From: Paraburkholderia sp. LEh10 | GTDB lineage: Bacteria; Pseudomonadota; Gammaproteobacteria; Burkholderiales; Burkholderiaceae | Length of the DNA: 64,000 nucleotides | Reading direction: 5' to 3' | Assembly (NCBI RefSeq): GCF_017814945.1 | Contig: NZ_JAGIPX010000005.1 | Span: forward strand, 124,001-188,000 | In this document: piece after piece, positions 58,440 through 64,000 of the stretch | How positions within the stretch are numbered: position 1 is the first letter of the stretch | How the letters are laid out: the number at the start of each line of letters is the position of its first letter | Translations under genes and position numbers: made by a program | The notes under the pieces: generated by a model | The model's input: only the letters and a program-made list of their open reading frames with translations | Told to the model about the DNA's origin: nothing | The model's database searches: none

Positions 58440-59744
58440 TCACGAATCCTTGTGCGCCTTCGCATGAGGCTGTGCTTGTGCGTGCGGCTGGGATTGCGCC
58501 TGCGGTTCGGTGTGCTTCTGTTTCGATCCGTCGAGCTGCGCCTGCTTTTCGGCCTGGGCGTCGTCCGCGACGGGCGCGCTGTTCGCATCGCCGTTGCCCA
58601 TCGGAACCACGTGCGCGCGGATCTGTGCGCCCGGACGCACGCGCTGCGTGCCGTTGACGACGATCCGGTCGCCCGGCTGCAAGCCCGCCTTGATGACGCG
58701 CAGATTGCCCTGCAGACTGCCGATCTGCACCTCGCGGTACGCGACCTGACTGTCCTTGTCGACCACGAACACGAACTTCTTGTCCTGGTCGGTGCCGATC
58801 GCGGCATCGTCGATCAGCAGCGCGGCATGCGGCTCGCTGCCGCCCACTTTCACGCGGGCGTAGAGGCCCGGGACGAGCGACCCGTCGGCATTGTCGAAAC
58901 GCGCGCGCACGCGGATCGTGCCCGACGACGTGTCGAGCCGGTTGTCGACCGACTGGATCGTGCCCTTGCGTGAATAGCCCGTTTCGTTCGCGAGGCCCAG
59001 TTCGACGGGCACCTTGCTGTCGCTCTTCACCTGGCTGATGTACTGAAGATACGTCTGCTCGTCGGCGTCGAACTCGGCGTAGATCGGCGAAACGGAAACG
59101 AGCGTCGTCAGCGGCGCGGCGCTCGCGCCCGCATTGACCACGTTGCCGAGCGTGATCTCGGCGCGCGATACGCGGCCCGACACGGGCGCGACGATCTTCG
59201 TGTAGCCGAGATTGATCTGCGCCGCTTCGAGAGCCGCTTGCGCGGCCTTTACGTTCGCGCTCGCCTCGCGCGCGGCGTTCTGCTTCTCGTCGTAGTCGCG
59301 CTTCGCAATCGCGCTATCGCCGATCAGACGCTGCGCGCGCTCCCAGTCGCTTTGCGCGTAACCGGCGCGCGATTGCGCCGCCGCCAGTTGCGCGGCGGCA
59401 CGATCGACTTCGGCCTGATACGGGCGCGGATCGATGACGAACAGCACGTCGCCCTTCTTCACGAGCGCGCCGTCCTGGAAGTTCACCGACACGATCGTGC
59501 CCGACACCAGCGGCCTCACTTCGACCTTCTCGACGGCGGCAAGACGCCCCGAGTACGTCTGCCAGTCGGTGATGGTCTTCTGCACGACCGTGGCGACATC
59601 GACTTCCGGCACGATGGTCGGCGTGGACTGCGCGGGGGCGCGCGCATCGACGCGAATCGCGCCGAACGTGCCGAGCCCCGCAATGACAATGACAGCTAGC
59701 GCGGCTACCGCCAGCTTCGAACGCGAGAGAGGAAAAACAGACAT
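58440..59744 (-). CDS. ceoA: RND efflux periplasmic adaptor (CeoA/BpeE-like)
   Basis: 434 residues. An N-terminal anchor/signal (KLAVAALAVIVIAGLGTFGA), a lipoyl/coiled-coil hairpin (VEVRPLVSGTIVSVNFQDGA, AAQLAAAQSRAGYAQSDWER, TKIVAPVSGRVSRAEITLGN) and beta-barrel domains make a standard adaptor. The last 45 residues are a Gln/Lys/His-rich tail with PQAQSQPHAQAQPHAKAH, longer than in relatives and possibly metal-binding or disordered. It bridges CeoB and OpcM. Confidence 0.92.
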   Translation of the reverse strand: MSVFPLSRSKLAVAALAVIVIAGLGTFGAIRVDARAPAQSTPTIVPEVDVATVVQKTITDWQTYSGRLAAVEKVEVRPLVSGTIVSVNFQDGALVKKGDVLFVIDPRPYQAEVDRAAAQLAAAQSRAGYAQSDWERAQRLIGDSAIAKRDYDEKQNAAREASANVKAAQAALEAAQINLGYTKIVAPVSGRVSRAEITLGNVVNAGASAAPLTTLVSVSPIYAEFDADEQTYLQYISQVKSDSKVPVELGLANETGYSRKGTIQSVDNRLDTSSGTIRVRARFDNADGSLVPGLYARVKVGGSEPHAALLIDDAAIGTDQDKKFVFVVDKDSQVAYREVQIGSLQGNLRVIKAGLQPGDRIVVNGTQRVRPGAQIRAHVVPMGNGDANSAPVADDAQAEKQAQLDGSKQKHTEPQAQSQPHAQAQPHAKAHKDS

Positions 59745-59778
59745 GACAGGCTCCGGATTTAGTTAGTAGATGAGTTGT

Positions 59779-60633
59779 CTATCGGAGTGCGCGCTCGTCG
59801 AAGCGCCACTGGAAAAATCGAACCGCTTCGAGCAAAGCCGCCGGATGATTGGCGAGCGCCGCATGCGACACGCTCGGGTAGCGGATCACCTGCGTCTGCA
59901 CGCCGGCATCGATCAGGTTGCTTGCGTACTTCTCCGCTTCGACGTGCAGCACGTCGTTTTGCGCCGTCACAATCAGCGTCGCCGGCAAGCCCCCGAGGCG
60001 CAGCGATTCGAGCGGCGCCGCATACGGATGCACGCGCTGTGACGCCTGCGGCAGATACGCGCGATAACACGCCGCGCATTCGCTCGCCGTGATGTCCGAG
60101 CTCAGCCGCTTCTCGTCGCCAAGACGCGTCAGGCTCGGATCGAGCATCGGACCGAACAGCGCTTGCGCGTCGATGCGCACGTCACCGCGGTCGCGGCCGA
60201 TGAACGCGAGGCAGTTCGCCAGCGAGCCGCCCGCATCGTGGCCCGCAACACCGATCTTTTTCGTGTTGCCGCCGAACGCCCGTGCGCGCGTCTGCACCCA
60301 CAGCGCCGCGCGGTGTGCGTCTTCGGGCGCGGCGGGGAACGGAAACTGCGGCGCGAGCGAGTAGCCGACCGACACGACGAGCGCGGGCGTGTGCTGGGCG
60401 AAATAGCGCGCCGCGTAGTCGGCTTCCTCAATCGAGCCGCGCACGAAACCGCCGCCGTGAAAATAGAGCAGGATCGGCAAGCCGCTTTTGGCGGCGGCCC
60501 TGCGGTAAAGGCGCAGTGTGATGTCCTGCGCGTAACCTTCGATCTGCACGTCGGTGACGTCGAGTAACGAGGCGCTATCCACGAGGCTCGCGGCGGACGG
60601 AACGAAAGTGTGGCGCGGGTTGAATGCATCCAT
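59779..60633 (-). CDS. llpE: Lipase-like alpha/beta hydrolase of the efflux operon (LlpE-like)
   Basis: 284 residues from the ATG at 60631-60633. Oxyanion-hole motif LLYFHGGGFVRG (HGGG 59-62) fits the hormone-sensitive-lipase group. The nucleophile elbow reads AGHDAGGS (131-135) with Asp133 where GDSAG normally has Ser, so the enzyme may not be a conventional esterase. VTAQNDVLHVEAE and the His in SVSHAALAN fit the other triad positions. The order regulator-llpE-adaptor-pump-OMF is that of the ceo/bpeEF locus. Confidence 0.88.
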   Translation of the reverse strand: MDAFNPRHTFVPSAASLVDSASLLDVTDVQIEGYAQDITLRLYRRAAAKSGLPILLYFHGGGFVRGSIEEADYAARYFAQHTPALVVSVGYSLAPQFPFPAAPEDAHRAALWVQTRARAFGGNTKKIGVAGHDAGGSLANCLAFIGRDRGDVRIDAQALFGPMLDPSLTRLGDEKRLSSDITASECAACYRAYLPQASQRVHPYAAPLESLRLGGLPATLIVTAQNDVLHVEAEKYASNLIDAGVQTQVIRYPSVSHAALANHPAALLEAVRFFQWRFDERALR

Positions 60634-60819
60634 GTCGAACAGCGCAATGCGCGAAGCTATCGAATGGTGCGAATTGTCGTACCAGCAGACTTCCAAATAA
60701 ATGCCTATAATCCGGCAACACAATTCGGTGCACCTGAACAATCGAATGACTTTATTCGGCGCCACCAGCCGACTAAAGCGGATGCTTCACCAGTGCTCCG
60801 GCTCTTTCGGAGGTTTGCA
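60634..60819. promoter_or_regulatory. Divergent promoter region llpE / LysR regulator
   Basis: 186 bp between opposing starts. A TATAAT at 60706-60711 (plus strand) could serve the regulator; a -35 match is weak. This is where the LysR protein would bind to control the efflux operon. Confidence 0.55.
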
Positions 60820-61824
60820 ATGGACCGGCTCCAGGCCATGCAAGTGTTCACCCGGGTCGTCGATACGAACAGCTTCACCCGGGCCGCGGAAACGCTCGAT
60901 CTGCCACGCGCTTCCGTCACGACGATCATCCAGAATCTCGAAGCCTTTCTCGGCACGCGCCTGCTGCACCGTACGACGCGCCGTCTGTCGCTGACGCCCG
61001 ACGGCGCCGCGTACTACGAGCGTTGCGTGCGCATTCTCGCGGATGTCGAAGAAACGGAAGCGAGCTTCCAGAGCGGCAACAAGAAGCCGAATGGCAAGCT
61101 GCGCGTCGATATGCCGGGTTCGATCGGGCGCCTGCTCGTCATACCGCAGCTGTGCGAATTCCACACCCGTTACCCGGATATCGATCTGCAGCTCGGCTTG
61201 TCGGATCGTCCCGTCGATCTGCTGCAGGAAGGCGTCGATTGTGTGGTCCGGGTCGGCGCGCTGCAGGATTCGTCTCTGGTCGCACGGCGAATAGGGTTAT
61301 TCGAAGGTGTATCGTGCGCGGCGCCCGCATATCTGCAACGCGCGGGCATTCCTCAGACGCTCGAAGACCTCGAACAGCACAAGGCGGTCAATTATTTTTC
61401 GAGCCGCACGGGACGGATCATGGACTGGTCGTTTCTCGTCGGCGGCAAGGAAGTCGAGGTGAAAATGAAGGGCTCGGTGTCCGTCAACGACGCGGACGCC
61501 TATGTCACCTGCGGCATCGAAGGCTTCGGGCTGATCCAGCCGCCGCTTTTCATGGTGCTGCCGCATCTGCGCTCGGGCCAGCTCGTCGAAGTCCTGCCGG
61601 AAATGAAACCGCTGCCGATGCCGATTTCCGCGGTGTATCCGCATAGCCGGCATCTGTCGTCGAAGGTGCGCGTGTTCGTCGACTGGATTGCGGAGCTGTT
61701 CGACGCCTGCCCGCTCTTGAGCGGCCGCGCAAGCCTCGACAAGACCTGCACGCAGCGTACGTTCGAGCAAAAGGAATCGGCGCCGGACTTCAATACGCCC
61801 GTCGTCACCGAATGGGTCGCATAG
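60820..61824 (+). CDS. ceoR: LysR-type regulator of the efflux operon (CeoR/BpeT-like)
   Basis: 334 residues, GGAGG six bases before the ATG. N-terminal HTH: MDRLQAMQVFTRVVDTNSFT, RAAETLDLPRASVTTIIQNL. The effector domain (LRVDMPGSIGRLLVIPQLCE, VSVNDADAYVTCGIEGFGLI) is of the two-lobe LysR type. The C-terminal 40 residues (after about 290) are an extended tail. Divergent from llpE, as CeoR/BpeT are; expected to activate the pump genes in response to an aromatic inducer. Confidence 0.9.
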   Translation: MDRLQAMQVFTRVVDTNSFTRAAETLDLPRASVTTIIQNLEAFLGTRLLHRTTRRLSLTPDGAAYYERCVRILADVEETEASFQSGNKKPNGKLRVDMPGSIGRLLVIPQLCEFHTRYPDIDLQLGLSDRPVDLLQEGVDCVVRVGALQDSSLVARRIGLFEGVSCAAPAYLQRAGIPQTLEDLEQHKAVNYFSSRTGRIMDWSFLVGGKEVEVKMKGSVSVNDADAYVTCGIEGFGLIQPPLFMVLPHLRSGQLVEVLPEMKPLPMPISAVYPHSRHLSSKVRVFVDWIAELFDACPLLSGRASLDKTCTQRTFEQKESAPDFNTPVVTEWVA

Positions 61825-61993
61825 GCCGCGCGGCCTGTGTTCACACGGACGATCGCGGCTTCGTGCCGCGATTGTTCTGAAATTGCGACAATTCATTTCA
61901 TGAAAGTCGGGTTTATCGCCCGCACGTCAAAGCCTACATTTCACCCTGTCGCAGCGCCGAGGGACGGCGCAGCAAATGAACAGGAGTGGAATC

Positions 61994-62302
61994 ATGAAGC
62001 GCAATCTGCTGGCAGGTCTTGCTCTCTCGCTGTTGGTCAGCGCACCGGCATTTGCTGGCGGCGGTGGCGGCATTGGCCGCGCAGGCTCGTACAACGATCA
62101 ATGGTGGCAGCATTCGACGAGCGCATCAGCGCCGAAAACGCGTGCTGAAGTGCGCGCGGAAGAAGCGCTCGCATATCGTGACGGCACATTGCCCTCGCTG
62201 AACAAGACCTCGTATCCCGAACAGGGCCTGATTGGACGCACACAAGCCGATCGTCTCGAAGCGCAATCGGACGGCAGCGTGCGCGTGGCTCGCGGCCAGT
62301 AA
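61994..62302 (+). CDS. DUF4148-type exported small protein
   Basis: 102 residues with GGAG before the ATG at 61994. A signal peptide (LLAGLALSLLVSAPAFAG) is followed by a Gly-rich stretch and TRAEVRAEEALAYRDGTLPS, the DUF4148 core. Such periplasmic or exported proteins are very common in Burkholderia and function is unknown. A separate start six codons upstream is possible. Confidence 0.85.
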   Translation: MKRNLLAGLALSLLVSAPAFAGGGGGIGRAGSYNDQWWQHSTSASAPKTRAEVRAEEALAYRDGTLPSLNKTSYPEQGLIGRTQADRLEAQSDGSVRVARGQ

Positions 62303-62334
62303 CGTCAATTGCAACTTATCCGCAGGAGGTCATC

Positions 62335-62403
62335 ATGAGCCCATCGGAACTCGACGACTGGGGCACCGACGTTCCCGTCTGGACGCCTTATCGCGCACGC
62401 TGA
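62335..62403 (+). CDS. 22-residue ORF with a strong Shine-Dalgarno
   Basis: AGGAGGT six bases before the ATG precedes MSPSELDDWGTDVPVWTPYR plus AR and a stop. It lies 32 bp after the DUF4148 gene and directly before a strong terminator, so it would be the second cistron of that message. It is too short to classify and is soluble and acidic. Confidence 0.55.
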   Translation: MSPSELDDWGTDVPVWTPYRAR

Positions 62404-62429
62404 GCGTGCCGCGAAGCAGTGTGAAGCGA

Positions 62430-62470
62430 CAACGCGCTCAATCGCACGAATGCGATTGAGCGCGTTGCTT
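62430..62470 (+). terminator. Strong terminator after the 22-residue ORF
   Basis: 17-bp perfect stem (inner part CTCAATCGCA / TGCGATTGAG) with a CGAA loop, followed by CTTTG. It may also serve the converging permease gene. Confidence 0.8.
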
Positions 62471-62497
62471 TGCGCGCGCGATGCTCGCGTTGTGCGT

Positions 62498-63568
62498 CTA
62501 GCGCTGCGGCACGCCATTACGCCATTCACCCCAATGCGAAACGATGTCCTGAACCAGCGGATTGCCCGCGAGGTACAGGTTTTCGAGTGCGATGGTGAAG
62601 CCGCCTTGCGAAGCATAGTTGAGCAGATTGTCGGCGCTCGTCTGGCCGTCATACGGACGATCGAAGTCCGAGCCCGCGCGCAGCACGGCAACACGGTTCA
62701 GATCGACGCGATGGATGGCCGCCGCGCGCTTCAATGCTTCGTACGTTGAGTTGTCTTCCTGTTGCGTCGTGCAGTAGATGCCCTTGCCGTCCGTGAGAAT
62801 CTTCGTCCAGGCGCGCGCGCGTTCGCCCAGTTTCGTGCCGGACCACCACGTATCGCCTGCAAGCGTGTCACACTGAATCACAGCAGGCGGACGGTTCGCG
62901 GGCGCATAACTGTACTTGGCGCGCGCGGCCTGCGCCTGCGTGTTGTCAGAGAGGACGACATGACGCGACAACGCGAAAGCGGTGTCCGCAAGACGGGTAT
63001 TCAACTGGAAGACTTCAGTGCGGTAATCGAGTGGCGGTTTTTGTGTCGGGTCTTTCGTGTTGATGCCGAGATAGCCGGTATTCCAGCCTGGCGGAATTTC
63101 GCGCCCGTCGATTTCCCATTGAATACCGAAATCGACAAGGTACTTTGCCCAGGCCGCAGAGCCCACGGTGCCGCGAGCCGGATCGATGCCCGCGATACCC
63201 GCCACCATGAAGTACGTGTGCCGCAGATCGAAACGCGGTGAGAACGCGAGCGCCATCGTCGATGCAGCCGCATTCGTGTGGCCCATGCCTGTCGTCATCA
63301 CGCAGATGTCCTGCCGGTTGCAATGAACGGCCGGATAGTCGGGCGAGAGACCCGCGACAGGAATGTCTTCCCAAGGTCCCAGCTTGTCGAGCCATACCTG
63401 CCCTTCCGGCCCGAACATCGAAATGATCATGACTTTTACCGGCCGGCCTTTTGATTCGCCATTGTCTTGCATAAAGCCGTTGTCGTTCTGCGCATTGGCA
63501 AGCGGCGAAATGGCCGAGCATGCGGCCAGTGTCAATGCCGTCAAAGCGCCTATCGTGCGAGTTACCAT
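62498..63568 (-). CDS. Purine nucleoside permease (NUP family) homologue
   Basis: 356 residues from the ATG at 63566-63568, with AGGA seven bases upstream. A signal peptide (TIGALTALTLAACSAISPLA) is followed by VKVMIISMFGPEGQVWLDKL, MTTGMGHTNAAASTMALAFS, YFMVAGIAGIDPARGTVGSA and RAGSDFDRPYDGQTSADNLL, the NUP family that includes the Candida nucleoside permease. LAACS could be a lipobox. Bacterial members are exported and may bind or process nucleosides. Fold resembles nucleoside phosphorylases. Confidence 0.85.
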   Translation of the reverse strand: MVTRTIGALTALTLAACSAISPLANAQNDNGFMQDNGESKGRPVKVMIISMFGPEGQVWLDKLGPWEDIPVAGLSPDYPAVHCNRQDICVMTTGMGHTNAAASTMALAFSPRFDLRHTYFMVAGIAGIDPARGTVGSAAWAKYLVDFGIQWEIDGREIPPGWNTGYLGINTKDPTQKPPLDYRTEVFQLNTRLADTAFALSRHVVLSDNTQAQAARAKYSYAPANRPPAVIQCDTLAGDTWWSGTKLGERARAWTKILTDGKGIYCTTQQEDNSTYEALKRAAAIHRVDLNRVAVLRAGSDFDRPYDGQTSADNLLNYASQGGFTIALENLYLAGNPLVQDIVSHWGEWRNGVPQR

Positions 63569-63760
63569 GACAAGTCCTTTCTTTGAGCTTGTTCGAGGAT
63601 AGGGAATGGAATGCACGCCCTCGCGTAAAGGGGCGCAGCCAAGTATAGGTTGCATTGAATTGTTTTCCATTATCCAGATTCGATTTATCGATTTGATTAG
63701 CTATTTCGCATTAAACAAATCATCGCGTGATGCAATCGGACTAAAAGCAAAAGGCCAGCA
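63569..63760. other. Upstream region of the nucleoside permease gene
   Basis: AT-richer than average (around 63650-63720), probably holding the promoter. No gene seen. Confidence 0.5.
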
Positions 63761-63804
63761 AAAAAGCCCGCAAACGACGCATTCAAACGCATCGTTTGCG
63801 GGCT
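63761..63804 (-). terminator. Terminator of the cation-efflux gene
   Basis: AGCCCGCAAACGA / TCGTTTGCGGGCT stem with a T-run on the minus strand, about 20 bp after the stop codon at 63825. Confidence 0.9.
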
Positions 63805-63824
63805 CATGAATCACGCGTAAAAAT

Positions 63825-64000
63825 TTAATCGAGCGACGCTTCCGTGCGCACGCGCGGCACGTCCGGCTCGAAGAACACCCAGCGCACCTGCGGAAACTTC
63901 TGCTGCAAATCCGCCTCGACCACGTTGATCGCATCGACCATCGCGCGGCCGCTTTCGTAATCGATCATTTCGGCCTGCACCGCGACCACGACATGACGGC
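63825..64000 (-). CDS. C-terminal end of a cation diffusion facilitator-like protein
   Basis: Only the last 58 codons are in the window. RHVVVAVQAEMIDYESGRAM, then VDAINVVEADLQQKFPQVRW and VFFEPDVPRVRTE, is the ending I know from cation diffusion facilitator (CDF) transporters of this group, where this cytoplasmic domain dimerises and binds zinc or manganese. The family call rests on a short fragment. Confidence 0.6.
   Translation of the reverse strand, partial: RHVVVAVQAEMIDYESGRAMVDAINVVEADLQQKFPQVRWVFFEPDVPRVRTEASLD

Noticed and set aside
1..64000. tRNA, rRNA or complete insertion sequence
   Set aside because: None was recognised by eye; in particular no tRNA-like cloverleaf was seen at the prophage right edge. 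A covariance-model search would be needed to be certain.

Overview
The window reads as a chromosome segment of a high-GC beta-proteobacterium of the Burkholderia/Paraburkholderia/Caballeronia group. The evidence is the GC-rich codon use, an flhDC pair, a CeoR-LlpE-CeoAB-OpcM type efflux locus, DUF4148 and purine-nucleoside-permease genes, and long intergenic palindromic repeats. The species is inferred, not proven. No rRNA, tRNA or CRISPR array was seen.

Region 1 (1 to about 19.85 kb) is the right part of a lambdoid-type, HK97-packaging prophage; its structural genes lie beyond the left edge. From the left, on the minus strand, come portal, large and small terminase and HNH nuclease. Next are a Crp/Fnr-type regulator boxed by two near-identical terminators, a Q-like antiterminator candidate, and a tightly overlapping early operon (YbcO-like nuclease, DUF4406, DUF1064, Dam methylase, an O-like replication protein with iteron-like repeats inside it, a CII-like protein, a Cro-like protein). 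A CI-like S24 repressor gene is flanked on both sides by operators of the form TTACC-N4-GGTAA. A plus-strand operon follows: small membrane proteins, ASCH-type protein, Gp37/Gp68 protein, excisionase and integrase. It is interrupted by three minus-strand cargo genes, each placed just behind a well-formed Shine-Dalgarno/ATG. The integrase appears to lack its first catalytic Arg. A zinc-ribbon GIY-YIG gene and a truncated response regulator mark the prophage edge.

Region 2 (20 to 36.4 kb) has two MFS transporters, a DoxX protein and what looks like a complete deoxyribose catabolic regulon. DeoR is convergent, across a repeat-filled 1-kb gap, with an operon for DeoC, a two-domain ALDH16-like aldehyde dehydrogenase, an RbsD/FucU mutarotase, a ribokinase-family sugar kinase and a four-part (LsrACDB/RhaSTPQ-like) sugar ABC transporter. 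The expected route is import, anomer interconversion, phosphorylation, cleavage by DeoC to glyceraldehyde-3-phosphate and acetaldehyde, then acetaldehyde oxidation. The deoR and deoC promoters share a motif resembling half of the E. coli DeoR operator.

Region 3 (36.8 to 47 kb) holds an Hsp20 pair behind a good sigma-32-type promoter, a TPR/GT9-like protein, small conserved proteins, an MmyB-type regulator, a GNAT enzyme, a 2OG-Fe(II) oxygenase, flhDC with a long leader rich in GTTACA/TGTAAC motifs, and a NRAMP transporter with a TTG start. Region 4 (47 to 53.2 kb) is one overlapping operon combining a methionine-type ABC importer with an NtaA/SnaA/DszA-type flavin monooxygenase, an SfnB/DszC-like flavoprotein and an unrecognised ferritin-like protein with likely diiron ligands. 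It is probably for scavenging an organosulfur or similar compound. Region 5 (53.6 to 61.8 kb) is a CeoAB-OpcM/BpeEF-OprC type RND efflux operon with its lipase-like protein and divergent LysR regulator. The window ends with a DUF4148 protein and a downstream 22-residue ORF, a purine nucleoside permease homologue and the tail of a cation-efflux protein.
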